A stretch of DNA of 64,000 nucleotides from Chondrosia reniformis (taxonomy: Eukaryota; Porifera; Demospongiae; Chondrillida; Chondrillidae): the NCBI GenBank assembly GCA_947172415.1, contig OX359194.1, forward strand, positions 1,488,001-1,552,000, given 5' to 3'. The position numbers and the translations under genes were made by a program. Positions within the stretch are counted from its first letter, which is position 1. The number at the start of each line of letters is the position of its first letter. This document shows positions 1 to 13,200 of the stretch, piece by piece. The notes beneath the pieces were generated by a model. It did no database searches. It had not been told where the DNA came from and saw only the letters and a program-made list of their open reading frames with translations.

Positions 1-750
1 GAGTGACTTATTAATTAATTATGGGAGCAGTCTACTAGATCAGAATACTTTAAATTGTTTAGTTAAGCGCTTGTCCTCTGAGGAATTGGAGTGTTGAAGT
101 GAATGTGTGTATATCTTTAGCAGAGTAATTGTGCAGCTACCAATATAGTGATGTATTATATTATACACTCCGCCCCTAGGCTTTTCTTGCTTTTTCATGG
201 GATAACTCAAGCTTATAGGCATTTACCGAGTTTTCGGCAAGATATCACATTGTATAACTATAATAAGAGGCCAAAGTGCCTCTTATTATAGTTATATTTC
301 AGTTGTGGAATATAATTTGCCTTGGTTGCCCCAGCAACGGAGTGTATTATATTATATAGCCATGCTGATGAGCTGAATGGATTTGTTTATGTACACGCAG
401 GATTTCTTTTAGAAAATACGTATACTAGGGAGAGACAGTTATTATTGTTCAATTGTTTGCTTTTAAAAAAATTACCAATTTGATTCTATTATTGGGATAG
501 AGAGGCCAAGGGCAAATGTCTTCCGTACCCCATAAATCCCTATGCTAGTATACATACATACGTATGTGTTCTCTCTTATGAGCAAAGTTTTAATTTTCCC
601 TTTTCTGTTGATGTTGTTGATTTAGATCTTAAGTTTCCCAGTGATCTACTTACGTACGTTCGTATGTTATTACTTTACCAACTGCTCCACCTCAGCCAAT
701 CTCTACTAGTCCCAACTTCATTTGCTTACTGTACTTACTGTTCCTAGCAG
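1..750 (+). other. Intron (5' part) of TEAD
   Basis: No exon of the TEA domain could be read here. The stretch is A+T-rich and contains one strong hairpin (253-296) and scattered TACGTA-like palindromes. The acceptor TTCCTAGCAG ends at 750. Confidence 0.6.
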
Positions 751-3700
751 GACCAACACCTCAAAGACAAGGCCTTGGGTGCTCTAGCCAACATGTCCAG
801 TGCCCAGATAGTCTCCACCCTAGCCCTACAGCGGCCCAATGTCATGGGGACACCGGGCATTACCGGCCCCGGCATACCCATGCACCAGATGCTAACGTCA
901 CCACAAGGACCTGCAACGCCTGTTTTGGTCAAACAAGAACTGGCTCAGTTTAACCACGGAGTGGTAAGTGCATGAAGTGATAGCAAAAATCTACTCTACT
1001 AGTGGTTGATTGCATCTATATGTGTACTTGAAGTTACAGTTATCCCTTCAGAGGTATTTTTTCTTTTTTTTTCTTTTTTACATTTGGTTCTTAAGGATTC
1101 CTTTTAACTTATCTTTTAGATAGTACATCTTCTTTTGATTAGTTGCTGTAAAAGACCCTTTATGGTTGTATAGTTTGACTAAATAATTTAAACCAAACTC
1201 TGCTTTTATATACCCAAGGAGTTGGAAGATATGTCATCCAAGCCATCCAAGAGATAGCAGAGTCTTGTAGCCTAATTGAAGTTTTATCTCCCAAAGGATG
1301 CCACTTAAAATGACATACAATACGTTTGGTACTCCTTGACTGTTTCTCTTTTGTCTCGTCTCCCAGCCCCTCTGGTCGCACCAGCAATCGATGCCTAATG
1401 CCATGTTGTCCCAGGGCCAGACGTATTTCCCCTTTCCTCCCGCACCTGTTATTTTGACACCCACTTCATCCAACTTTGACCCCACATCATCCGCACCTGC
1501 AACAACTTTTGTAAGTTCCAGAAAACTGTATCTCTTTGTTGAAATACATATATATAGCAAATGTTGCCACTATCCATTATTAATATGTACGTATATATGC
1601 CACGATTTTCCTAAGAAAATGGTTAATGGTGTACTTAGGTGAGGTTAAATAAATGTAATAATATGTAGAATGGACTAAAACAAGATTGTCCTATACTTAC
1701 GTATGACTTGGGACAGACTAAAGAATTTTAAGTACGTACGTATATGTCGGAAACATTTATTGATTTACGTATGTGCTTAAAATCTTCTTCAACCTTGTGG
1801 TTTAATACAGTCCTGTTGTTCCATGCATGTCATGTTATAACTAGTGACCGCCTCATCTCCAAAGCACTGTCTTCTTCGCTTAGACAACAACTAATCCTCA
1901 ATCTTCCACTGTTGAGCCCTCTGCTGAGCAATCTGGCGCCAACAGCCTTCCCGTGTCCAACCTGGTGAGTCACATGTTTGTCACATGACAAGACCTCAAG
2001 TTTTGAAATATCCAAACCTGATTGATATGAGTTGCTAGTTTTCAAGTTACCATAGTTGAATATACATACATACATACATGCACTCATCTTTCTTCAGTCC
2101 ATATACAATGGAATAGCCAGTAGTCTGGCTTGCTAGACCCTTCCTACGTGCCTCTGGGAACCTGTTTAGGGAGGGTCTAGCAATCCATACTAGACAATAA
2201 GTGGATTGCTAAACTCTGGACTTTAAGATCTTAAGCTGATCTCAAATGTCTGAGGTCTATTTCTGATAATCTCACAATGCCAATGTGGCTAGAGGACTGA
2301 AGTCCTACCACTTGGCATTTGATGTCATGGGCTTTCTTTACTCTAAACAAGTAATGGTTGTCCAATCCAGCTGTTCTATGTAATGGTTTTGTTATGATTT
2401 GATTATTTCTCCCTCATTCCTTTGCAGCCTTTAAAGTTGGTTGGATTTAATGCTTTTGTTGAGAAAGCTTCCCCGGAAAAACCCGACAATGTGAGAAATA
2501 TGTGAACCTTTAAGACAATTACGTATGAAGTATAAGTTTATACCTTACATATTTTACTTTATTAATGTGTGAATAAATCAGCTACCAATGCACGTATTTA
2601 TGCTTCCTTCTCCTCTGTATACGTATACATATGCCATTTATTGATATTTTTCTTTTTTCTCAGCCAAAGAAACATGTTTTTGTTAGCATCGGGCCCAATG
2701 CTGAATTCTGTGAGCCAGGAACTGTTCTTGAAGTGAGACATTTACCACATACCTACCTATATCCAGTAGCTCACATACTTATATCCAGTAGCTTACATAC
2801 CTATATCCAGTAGCTCACATACCTATATCCAGTAGCTCACATACCTATATCCAGTAGCTCACATACCTATATCCAGTAGCTCACATACCTATATCCAGTA
2901 GCTCACATACCTATATCCAGTAGCTCACATACGTATATCCAGTAGCTCACATACCTATATCCAGTAGCTCACATACCTATATCCAGTAGCTCACATACGT
3001 ATATCCAGTAGCTCACATACCTATATCCAGTAGCTCACATACCTATATCCAGTAGCTCACATACCTATATCCAGTAGCTCACATACCTATATCCAGTAGC
3101 TCACATACCTATATCCAGTAACTCATGATTGATGAAACCTCCTGGCTACTCAAAGCTGGTTCTGTATCATCTCCTCTTTTAAATTTGTAGACAATTGATC
3201 TTCGTCTGATCACAGAGAAGTTTCCTGAAAATGGAGGCCTGAAGGAGCTATTTGATAAGGGCCCACAAGCTAGATTCTTCTTAGTAAAGTTTTGGGTAAG
3301 AATGCATAATCTGTATACATGTATGTATTATTGTATGTGCATATACGTACATATTTGTATACATGCACATATATATACATACTAGTGGAGAAGCCCTCCT
3401 TTAGCGGGCTTCTCCGCTACGATAAAACGATTAAAAAATGGCGTCTCTTCCGTACAAAAATTTGAGACTCGACACTCTTCTCCGCAGCGGTGAAATACTT
3501 CAGGTCACTTCCCAAGTGATACTCCATTATCCGTGAGAGTTAGACTGCATTTCGTCCAGAAACGACGGAGTATAGCGGTAACAAACAAACACACAAACTC
3601 TACTGAATTATATATATACGTAGATGTACATTGCCTCAAAGTGTGCACAACTTCATATTTTCTGCTAAACGGTATTTATTAAAATGAGTGTCTTATATAC

Positions 3701-6700
3701 TAAGGTAGAAATACGTATCTGCTTCTCATAGGCTGATTTGACCTCAAGTTTATTGGACGAGAGTAGTGCCTTCTATGGAGTCAATAGCCAGTAAGTGTGA
3801 TGTATTATGATGTAATATGATGTAATATGACATATGTAGACGTACTTGGCTAACTACAGTCAAACCCACCTACGAACATATGTGTAAGAAAGTTAAAATA
3901 TAGGGGCCATCACAGGAAGCTTTTCTATAATTTTGAGGGTACGTACTAAAGTGGTCAGAGTCGTTAAGATTTTAAATGAATAAGCCCAACAAATTAGCCA
4001 AGTAATTAGAGTTTGAATGGTTCGTCTTTTTGAATGTCTAAAGACACAGTTGGTTCAATCGGTTGTTAGACTTTTGACCCTGAGAATCGTCTTCAGCAAC
4101 TCACAGGGTCAAGTATCTGACAGTAAATTTAACGAACTATGTCTTTAGAAGCTCATAGAATTCAATAGATGAACCATTCAAAAGTTAACTTTAATGCAGT
4201 TAGTAGAAATCCTTATTCTATTATTTTTGTTTTGTATTGATGAATGGCTTTGCCAAACCACAGTCAAAAAGTGTTATACACAATTTCTTTACTATAGATT
4301 TGAGTCCAGTGAAAATGTGACAATATCTTGCTCCACCAAAGTCTGTTCATTTGGCAAACAAGTAGTAGAAAAGGTTGAGGTTTGTTTACTAATTGTACAC
4401 TTATTTTGTTGATCTTCAGTATATTTTTCTTATTTGACAATATTGAGAAAAAGTCTGTTTGAATTACTCAAAGGCTGTTTGTTTCCACTAAGTTGTTTTT
4501 AAATCCGTATCTACTCATTTGCGTTTACTACTTTCATTTTGTTAATTTGTTTTTTCCCCTCCTTATCAGACTGAGTATGCCAGATTTGACAGTGGAAGGT
4601 TTATCCATCGCATTAACCGATCGCCCATGTGCGAGTACATGGTCAGCTTCATACATCGCCTTAAACATTTACCAGAGAAGTTTATGATGAATAGCGTTTT
4701 GGAAAATTTTACAATATTACAGGTATGTATGTATCTATGAATCTGTTTATCTCTACCATGTTATGTCTGTTTATCAATAACTTTATTAACAACTACGTAC
4801 GTAATAAACAACAGGGTTTCTTTCAGGGGGCAGAGGAGGGCAATTTGCCCTCCCCCCCTTGTTAAATGTTATATATGTGCCAGAATGAACATTGGTGTAC
4901 TAAATATGTTTGCCCCCCTTCATTTCTATTATCATCATTTTGCCCTCCCTTGCTAAATACTCTGAAAGAAACACTGAACAATATGTTTACAAAAATCAAA
5001 ATTAAAAACTTCAGAAACGTTGACCAACCTTCAGAAAATACATTGCTAAGTTAAACTTGACAAGGTCACTGAGTCTGAATAGGTACGTACTTTGACTTCG
5101 TAGTAAAACTAATAATGGAATACTCTTGCACCAAATATACAATGGCTACTTATTATGTATATACGTAGTCACTTAATAGAGTAAGGATTCCTTGCTTTTC
5201 TACTATTTCAATGTGCTCAAATAGTTGGAGTGAAGGACCATCCACCAACTGTGATAGTCTAGTCTTTTAATATATGAAAAATCTAATACACCATTTTCCT
5301 ACATGCTATGTCTATTCTGTAAAAGAGCCTATAGGGGAACTAAACCTGAAGAGAGCTTTGGATGAAGATACAGGAGTCTTTTCTTCCTTCTTTTTCCCTT
5401 CTTTCATCTTCTTCTCCACTGGGTCAGACAGCCGTTTCTGGGAATTCCACCCTTCATCAGTGATCCTGGGAGTCTTTGTCTTTTTCTTTATCTTGATCTT
5501 CTGTGAATCCTTGGCTCAATGCTCCCTTGTTCTACTTAGTGTAAAATGCCACCTAATAACTTACTTTTATAGTTTATATAAGAGGGGAAACATGAACGGA
5601 GTATTGTTGTGGCACTTTTAGCTCAGGGTGTTCATAACCAGCTATCCCGGGTTTAATTCCCCGTGATTGCTTCTTCCGTCTTTACTTCATGATGTTTGAT
5701 ATTTCATTATCACCCGAATGTCCTTAAGTACATGTGATTATTGAAATTATAAGAAGCTACAAGAATCTAAAATTAGTATTTTCATTCTTAATCTCAATGT
5801 GGCCTCTGTCATGAAGTGTTATTAATCTATTTGTAGATTAAGATTTATCTGCCTTTAAATTTCAGGTGCTGTATATACCATGTTTTCATTTTAATTATGT
5901 ATTATAGCGTCTGATATATAATTATAAGGATTTTAAAAGCAGAAATCTTTTTAATGAGCCTTTATTTGGAAATTTTAAACTTTAGCAAATGTAAATAAAA
6001 CAATGTGAATTTGAACAATTCAAATTTGTTGGCATAATAGTTGCATGATTCATTTCATTGGTTGCGGTAATGTTTTACTTTACAATCCAGTAGTGTACAT
6101 TCTGGAAATGTTGGCACTTTTGTGTGTTTGTAATACACAGTTGCACCCTAGATTAGATAATAGGTACTTGTGTCTTACGGCTATTGTAAACGTGATTTAA
6201 TGTACAGTTTATTTGAACTACAAGTAGAGGAATTCACAAAGTTTGCAATGTACATAACATTTTTATGAACTCTGACTTCCTTAATAATCCTTTTTGTGGA
6301 GTTAAGGTATGCATATACTAGGTAGTATTTTATAATTAAAACCTTTTAATTATTGATATAAATTTTAAAGATATGTGTATGTACGTATATCAATCTGGCA
6401 CTAATAAAATGTTTATATTATTGATGATGTACAATTATTGTATCCTTTGAAATACCTGTTTCTGTTTTACACTGAATAGAATATGAGCGCTCTATTAAAG
6501 GTTTAAGATTAAACATTCATTTGGATAGATACTTTTCATGTATTATGTAGCTAGAGTATTTCTAAAGCCTATAGTATATAATTGCCTCAGCTTATGTTTA
6601 AATGTAATGCACTATACATATTATGGCAAACACAAAATTCACTATTTTGAGGTTAACTAGTAATTCTCCATTTCATTTCAGGTTGTCACAAATCGTGATA

Positions 6701-6804
6701 CGCAAGAAGTCCTTCTCTGTTTAGCCTACGTGTTTGAAGTGTCTGGAGATGAAAGTGGATCGAAACATAGAATCTATCGTTTAGTGAAAGAAAGCTCATC
6801 TTAA
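1..6804 (+). CDS. TEAD: TEAD/scalloped-type transcription factor, 3' part (TEA DNA-binding domain lies upstream of the window)
   Basis: TEAD factors bind DNA through an N-terminal TEA domain and bind YAP/TAZ or Vgll through a C-terminal domain; they are the nuclear output of Hippo signalling. Exons read here: 751-963, 1367-1510, 1884-1964, 2428-2490, 2664-2732, 3191-3295, 3732-3790, 4298-4379, 4570-4722 and 6682-6804, with stop TAA at 6802-6804. The first exon contains the family motif MSSAQIVS. The later exons give the YAP-binding domain, with [64 protein letters not shown] and [13 protein letters not shown], ending IYRLVKE. These match the animal family almost residue for residue. No TEA-domain exon is visible in 1-750, so the gene is partial. 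The intron between 4722 and 6682 is large and holds repeats; another intron holds a minisatellite. Exon positions are inferred from splice consensus and phase; the family assignment is secure. Confidence 0.95.
253..296. repeat. Perfect hairpin, 19-bp arms with 6-base loop
   Basis: Arms at 253-271 and 278-296 are exact reverse complements (ATAAGAGGC on the left, GCCTCTTAT on the right). It lies in the TEAD intron and may be a small palindromic MITE remnant. Confidence 0.7.
2130..2183. repeat. Short inverted repeat, MITE-like
   Basis: TTGCTAGACCCTTCCT at 2130-2145 is mirrored by AGGGAGGGTCTAGCAA at 2168-2183, differing at one base. It lies in a TEAD intron. Confidence 0.5.
2747..3124. repeat. 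Intronic minisatellite, 22-bp unit, about 17 copies
   Basis: Near-identical 22-bp units (core ATATCCAGTAGCTCACATAC) run head to tail in the TEAD intron between the exons at 2664-2732 and 3191-3295. Most variation is at one position (CCT, CTT or CGT in the TACCTAT part). Confidence 0.92.
4012..4182. mobile_element. MITE-like inverted-repeat element
   Basis: The ends TTTGAATGGTTC and GAACCATTCAAA are reverse complements. Inside them TCTAAAGACACAGTT pairs with AACTATGTCTTTAGA. It is about 170 bp, non-coding, and lies in a TEAD intron. Confidence 0.6.
4811..4980. mobile_element. MITE-like element with GGGTTTCTTTCAG / CTGAAAGAAAC ends
   Basis: About 165 bp, with inverted ends and an interior containing runs of G and C. 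A second copy in the opposite orientation, with much identical interior sequence, lies at about 51700-51890, which shows that this is a dispersed family. Confidence 0.6.
5272..5518 (-). mobile_element. LINE-like dispersed repeat (family R1), near-full copy
   Basis: This is one of about eleven related copies in the window. In the sense direction (minus strand) copies start at different points but share the same 3' end, GATTTTTCAT or its close variants, which is the pattern left by 5'-truncating target-primed retrotransposition. The sense strand of the best copies has a short open stretch rich in Lys and Arg, ending in a stop. The family identity is an inference. Confidence 0.55.
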
Positions 6805-7779
6805 ATGCTCAACTGGCACTGTTCCATTTTTTATAGACATGTTTCATAACTATCATCCATACATATTCACAGAGCTTACGTACGTAGATTATTAAGTCTG
6901 CTATTTAATGCACATATTAAGTTTTTGGTATTCATATTTTTTGAACACGGTATCCATAAAGTTATTTTCCAGTTAAGTTTCTACACGTCTACTGCCCCCA
7001 GTCCATTCTCTCCCAGGTTTACCATCCATCTGTAAAGCTTCCCCTCCACACAATGTAACATACAATTATTCTGTCTTGTTGTCACAAGTCATTGTTAAAT
7101 AGATCATTCATTTTATCCACTGTAATAAGTTATGAATTTTGTGAAGCAATTTCATCACAGAAGTTACTAATTGATCATTTGCAATTGAACAACAATTCAC
7201 AATTACATGACAAGTTTGTATACACATTTTATACACTTAAAACGATCCAGTAATGTTATCCAAGAAACTCGAGTAATTTTGCCATTTTCAAGTGCCCAAT
7301 CAATTGTATAATAAATGTCCAGCTGGCATAAATATACATTAGATCAGTACGAAGAATTGAGCCATAACAATAATATCATCAATATCATTGCATTTAATTT
7401 GAAGAAATGCATGTATATCTATTATGCATGTGCTCACTGGGTGGCCATTTTTCAAATCATTCATGATCTCAAAGCAATACATACTACACGAATTTAGACT
7501 TTAGCATTAGATATTATACATAAATGCCTTAATTAGATTAAGTGAACCGTAAAGAAACTATTAGTTCAATATTTCACTGGCTTCAACTTTATAGTAACTA
7601 TTGGATGAACCACAATTGAATCCATACCCATCAACTGGCTACCAGCTGTCTTTTGAACTCCACAGATGTGTACATACGTTTCACTATAAATAGAGTGGCT
7701 GCATACTGTGAACAAATTAGTAGCTAGTAGCTTCAATATAGTGGTTATTAGCCTTGTGAATCACCAACTTCAGTAAGTT
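6805..7779. other. TEAD 3' flank and DUOXA upstream region
   Basis: No gene is seen. The sequence is A+T-rich. AATAAA at about 7310 is a possible poly(A) signal for either a long TEAD 3' UTR or another transcript. The DUOXA promoter lies at the right end. Confidence 0.5.
7685..7693 (+). promoter_or_regulatory. TATA box candidate for DUOXA
   Basis: TATAAATAG lies 95 bases before the DUOXA ATG at 7780. The position suits a TATA box with a short 5' UTR. Inference from sequence only. Confidence 0.45.
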
Positions 7780-9859
7780 ATGGGGAATGCTTTTCGTCGA
7801 CAACCTGGACCATCTTTATATGACATTGACAATAGGACCCCGGTGTCAAAAGATTTTCTAGAAGTTGGAATTCCAACTGCTTTTGGCTTGATTGCTTTCT
7901 CATTTCTTTTGATAATTCCTGGAATTAGAGGATGGAAGAGAATTAGATTTACTATAAAGACATTTTCTACTTTGTGGCTCGGAACTGTGATATTAAGTAA
8001 GGATTTACATACATATATACATATATAATTACTACATACGTATATGGACACTATGGACACATCCAAAGCACTCTCCAGGCTTAGTTCCCCTATAGGCTTT
8101 TTTACAGAATAGGCACAGCATGTAGGAAAATGGTGTATTAGATTTTTCGTGTAACTTGTGTTTTATATATATATAAGCATTTTATATATAATGGAAAGGC
8201 AGGCCTTCAAACATATATATCAGATTATCATAATACGTATTTTAAATTCTACTTAAAATATTGAAACTGCTATCTGATAATCAGTATATATATATAACAT
8301 TTATGTATCCTATAATAGCCCGGTTATATATATAAATAGTATCATGCAATCTTGTATACAACTCCATGCATGATGATTCTCTATTGTTTCAACTATATAT
8401 ATAATAATTATATATATGTTATATGATATATAATATATATATAATATAAGAATCATATATCTATGATATATATCTCATTATTCCAAAAACTATGGTATAC
8501 CAATGAAGCTAACAGGAAACAAATAGACTATATAATGACTATAAATTAAGGCAATTTGAAACCTTAATTGATATCTTTCTGTCTCCGGTCTATAAATTAA
8601 ATTGGGCCAGAGAGTTAATTGTTTCAGGGAATTCCATCCTGTAATATAAGTCTTTAATTCACAGGATCAAATGTCATGTTTCAGAAGGCATGAAACCTAC
8701 TTAAAACTCCTTGAACAGCCAGGTTTCAAAAGATATGTATAAAACTGGAAAGGAGGCCGTTAAAAACTTAAAACCCAAGAAATTAATCTATTAGCACATA
8801 CTTGGAGCACCCTTTGAAATCTGGCTGTTCAAGAAGTTTCTAATATGTTTCATGCCATATGAAACCTGAAATTTGATCCTGGTCTTTTTGAGTCATAGGC
8901 TCTCTGCATGTGTTATATAATATGTAGTTAAGTTCAACATTATGATCATGATTATATATACCTTAACTTCTTGCATATTTTATGTAATACTATATATGAT
9001 TACTGCAGTGTGTAACTTTGGTTATGGCTGGTACACAGATACGATTGTGTCACAGGTTCGCTATAAGCCTTATCAAAAGGGAGAGGTTCAGGTAGAAATA
9101 GGACTCCACATTGGCTTGAGAGGTCTGAACATTACCCTACAAGGAATCCCAGAGTTTCAAATGGGCGAACAAATCAACTACAACGAGAAATTCAGATGGA
9201 ATGATCCCTGGTCTCAAGGACGTCACGGCTTTGGGCCTTACGCCGGGAAATTCAACCAAGATTTCAGAGCAGCGCAATATCGCGGAACTCCGTATCCAAT
9301 TCAATGGTTAGCCGGATACTTCACTACGGACGGAGAACAAATCCGCTTTGGAAGAAAATTTCGTTTGGCAGGCTGGTATACGCATATTTTAATGTGGCTA
9401 GGATTTGCTCTTTACCTCATAGCAATAATCACTTCACAGTTTTCTGTTTGTTATGCAGCAGTATCGTTGCTATGGTTGAGTATCATATTAATAATGGCCT
9501 CTTTTTGTTACGGGGTCATCATAATTAATGACCCTCCCCTAAATATTCCAGTTCCCTCTGGTCGCATCACCCCTCGTTTTGGTTGGTCGTGGCATTTAAC
9601 GTGCAGTACCGGAATTGTTACATTCATTATCTCAGTCGTGGTCCTAGTGATGCACCGTTTGAATTCAAAGGGTTTAGCTTTACTCCGCGATGGTCGCAGC
9701 AATGCAGAAGAGTATCCAGTACCAGAATTATACAAGTCAGAGAATGAAGGCATCTCGCGAGCTGAAGAAAGACGATCAGAAATTGATAAACCAGACGGGC
9801 TAGGCGATGCAATGTCATTTGAAATTGTAATTGTTGATAATAAATATAGCATGCAATAA
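7780..9859 (+). CDS. DUOXA: Dual oxidase maturation factor (DUOXA)
   Basis: DUOXA is an endoplasmic-reticulum and plasma-membrane partner that lets dual oxidase mature, reach the surface and make hydrogen peroxide. Two exons: 7780-7996 and 9009-9859; the junction is phase 1 and the frame stays open (355 residues). Family signatures visible are the first membrane helix followed by IIPGIRG, then an extracellular loop with VEIGLHIGLRGLNITLQG and EQINYNEKFRW, then RLAGWYTHILMWLGFALYL and three further hydrophobic helices. The N-glycosylation sequon NIT sits in the conserved NITL motif. The C-terminal tail is hydrophilic, acidic and longer than in vertebrate DUOXA1. The intron (about 1 kb) holds A+T-rich palindromes and repeats. 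No DUOX gene is seen in the window, although vertebrate DUOX and DUOXA genes are head-to-head neighbours. Confidence 0.93.
8052..8150 (+). mobile_element. R1 LINE-like repeat, 5'-truncated copy
   Basis: It matches the 3' third of R1, from the CCAAAGC region to GATTTTTC. It lies in the DUOXA intron. Confidence 0.6.
8160..8480. repeat. A+T-rich simple-sequence and palindromic tract
   Basis: A dense run of TATATA units with several short palindromes in the DUOXA intron. No coding sequence. Confidence 0.7.
8662..8881. mobile_element. Inverted-repeat element (foldback) in DUOXA intron
   Basis: Arms at about 8662-8732 and 8813-8881 are imperfect reverse complements. Shared blocks include AGGATCAAAT, GGCATGAAAC and CTTGAACAGCCAG. 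The spacer is about 80 bp. This is the structure of a non-autonomous inverted-repeat element. Confidence 0.6.
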
Positions 9860-10289
9860 TTGATTGATGAGTTTTTACATTTTCAAGAATTTAATTAAAA
9901 ATGTTCATGATCAGGATCACTGATGAAGGGTGGAAATCCCAGAAACGGCTGTCTGACCCAGTGGAGAAGAAAATGAAAGAAGGAAGAAAAGACTCCCGTA
10001 TCTTCATCCAAAGCTCTCTTCAGGTTTAGTTCCCCTATAGGCTCTTTTACAGAATAGGCATATAGCATGTAGGGAAATGGTATCTTAGATTTTTCACATG
10101 TAGATAGATGTCTATATAGCATGATGTTTAAAAATCGACTGCTCATAAAATATATGAATCGGTTTATGCTAATTTCGAAATAACGTTTCTTCCATTAGGA
10201 ACTGGCACGTGACATCACCTGTACATGACCCTATGGTTTCACCATAGATACGCGTAAGGTTTCACGATCGACGAAGAATCGGAAACACA
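9860..10289. other. DUOXA 3' flank and receptor A upstream region
   Basis: ATTAAA follows shortly after the DUOXA stop (about 9891). An R1 repeat copy occupies 9905-10108. The last 100 bases contain CACGTGACATCACC and several CpGs and are the likely promoter of receptor A. Confidence 0.5.
9905..10108 (+). mobile_element. R1 LINE-like repeat copy
   Basis: It begins inside the family (GATCACTGATGAAGGG) and ends at the shared 3' end near GATTTTTCACATG, so it is 5'-truncated. Confidence 0.65.
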
Positions 10290-13200
10290 ATGATCATAGT
10301 CTCTAAAGTTGTCTACTTTGCGCTTCTGCTATACTTTGGTAGGTTGCAGTGGCTTTTAGAGTTTAGTGTCTCTGTATATATAGTTCTATCAGATTCTGTG
10401 GCTAGGCTATATATTATATATACTTAGTGGTTAGGCTATATATTATATATACTTAGTGGTTAGGCTATATATTATATATACTTTGTGGTTAGCTATATAG
10501 AGTGCAAGTATATATTTATATGCAGACATTGTCCTCCGTTTCTAAACGAAAAATCCATTAATTTAAGATGAATTTTATAACCTAAACTTCATGATAATAT
10601 GCACATTCTGTTTCTAGGTCCCTTATGAATTAGATTAATTATATTAGATTACTAGGGTAATTATGTAACTTACACTGTATAATATCTACAATGCCATTTG
10701 CTCAAGACATGGTTTTTGTGTCAGAAAGGCTATCAATGTCATTCAGCTTTGGACGTTTCAATTAACCTGAAGGTCTTCATCAGCAATGAATGAGAAGAAA
10801 AATACAGCCATACATCATCACTCATTCCCCTCATCCTTTCTATTTAAATCTGGGTGTATTATTCTTCTGAAACGTCCTAATTGATAAAATTGTGTTGCTG
10901 GAGCTCATTTAAATCTCTATATTATCATGTTTATTCATATACCTATATTATTCAAATCAGCATCTATAATCAATTATACCATGATACATGCATTTATCTA
11001 TCCTCTGTTGAATTATTCTAAAAGTAGGTCCTAAATGTAATCATTGTAGATCAGCTGTATGAATGCACAATTAACGATAGCATAATACTTTGTACAGTAA
11101 TACGTATGTGTATGCTTAATAGAACTATGATAAACTCTTCAACCAATTGTTATCAATATATACAATATACGAATATCTCTAAATAGACTGTGTTACATAT
11201 ACAAATATGTATTAAAGCCTAAAAGTCCAATTATTATATACAAAGATAACAGTGAAAAGAAAAAGACTTAAAAAGTGCAAAATAGTGAAGGACTGCAATC
11301 ATTAGAGCATAACATCTGAAAGATTAAGGCTTCTGGCAATGATAAACAATAATTCTCCTGAAATGATATAGGATATATACGTAGTTAGTATAATAGTACA
11401 AGCATACTACGTAGAGAGCAAGCTTTGGATACGGATCCAGTTTTCTTTTCTTTCTCTTCTTCAGCCTGCAAGACAGATGTTTCTGGAAATTCCACAAATA
11501 AAAAGGGGAGTCCTATTGGATATATTATTTATGAGAACTTTGGTTCTTTTCAAAGATCAAAAATTCATGAATGGAGAATACATTGAATATACGTATACCT
11601 CACTATTTCTGATTATATGTCATGTACTATATGCATATAGGACACATGATTCTTGTCCAATATATATCCATTTTAAGCTGTTGTGTTACTGTTGATCATA
11701 AGTGCAAAGATATAACATGTTTTTACCTAAAAGTTGAAAAGGGGATTCTAATTGCTTTCAATTTCAGAAACTACTATAATATCCAATTTAGATAAAAAAA
11801 ACAATAAGTTAAACAGAAGTTCTTGTGTTGGTACCTTGTTACTCGCTGTGTATCACATAGTACATCTATAATAGCTTAAATTCAATTTGAAAGGGAAATT
11901 TCAAACTCTACAATTTCAGAAATCCTATATATACTCTTGAGATAAAGTATATGTTAGTTTCTTTTGTAAGCTTGTGTTAGCTCTTTCTTATCCAATTCCA
12001 TTGCACCATGATATAGGTCACAATTGAAAAACTATGTGTATAATATACAATGTAATCCTGTTAATCTGCTGCAAATTGTTCAAGCATTTTTTGATGTAAT
12101 ATTGATTTTGGCAGATTATAACCAAATATCATTAAAATGTATATTATTCACTAATAAAACAATATATGTAAACTATATAGTTATAGAGCATACAATGGTG
12201 TGTGTTCATTTTTTCCTACTATAATAATATAGTTAAATAAGGAAGTCTATGATTTCCTTTCTTCAAATGTTTTCTCCAATTTTCTTTGGAGATCTATACT
12301 ACTGCTTTCCTGTACACACATATATATGTGTATATAATCATATCAGCAGATTATATGTATATTGATGTGTATCTTTGTATAGTGCTAAATGGGGTAAGGT
12401 ATAGCCACTAGATTGCTTTGCAAACATAACACTTACATAAAAATAATAATAATATACATGTATTAATATGTACAGATATACGTAGACTAAATCTTAAAAT
12501 ATTATTATAGTAGCAATAATAAAAATGTATTTACTGTAAAGGTGTTCAAGACAGTGATGCTTCTCATGGAGTTGGAAGTATATCAATTTCTAGAAATATA
12601 TCAAATTACATGCCTTCCTTGGTTGTGTCATGGACTGGTACTAGATATGCATCTGAAGTGACCTACACTGTTGCATATTCTACAAGTAGTGGTAATAAAT
12701 CATCACCTCCATCTGAAGCATTTACCAAGACAGGAATCACTTGTACATCAACTGCACTGGAAGACCTTCAACCAAATACAACTTACTATATTTGGATAAG
12801 GTACAGGACAGCCACAAACCAAGAAAGGTACAATAGTAGACGTAGTGCAGTGACCTATGGAGGTATGTAGCAAGCATATAAGTACACATATATATGGATG
12901 AAACTTTTTATATGGCTCTGGATTTAACCTGGATGATGATGCATGATATTTACAGCTTTAAGATTAGCTCTATAGATATATCATAAAGTGATTTATATAT
13001 TTTTCATTAAAGTGGTAAGCCATCACATTGACTGCCCCCTTATCTGCTATAAGGAAACCACAGGTTTTTATTTAACTTTTAATAAAAGCCTCCAGGATAT
13101 GTGTATAAAAAATGGTTTCCATGATATTATGTTTATACACTGGCTAGTTTAGTATGTATACAAATTAAGGTCTATGGCTATAATTTTTGATTGACAAAGG

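Larger units (their letters stand above)
10339..12541 (+). other. Receptor A intron 1 (2.2 kb)
   Basis: No exon is recognised. It holds the 32-bp tandem repeat at its left, a GACGTTTCAATTAACC...GGTCTTCATCAGCA hairpin-type repeat near 10750, a degenerate R1 fragment near 11415-11500, and A+T-rich sequence. Confidence 0.5.

Noticed and set aside
744-932. Minus-strand open frame over the TEAD exon
   Set aside because: It is a shadow of the coding exon 751-963 on the other strand.
2747-3124. CRISPR-like array
   Set aside because: The units are head-to-tail with no spacers and lie in an intron of an animal gene; this is a minisatellite. The same holds for 43344-43726 and 49115-49335.
5610-5675. 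tRNA-like sequence (TTAGCTCAGGGTG, GGGTTTAATTCCC)
   Set aside because: The A- and B-box-like motifs are too close, and I could not fold a full cloverleaf; at most a tRNA-derived fragment.
8942-9008. Possible in-frame upstream start for the second DUOXA exon
   Set aside because: The acceptor at 9008 and the first exon at 7780 give the expected N terminus and membrane helix; the upstream codons are intron.
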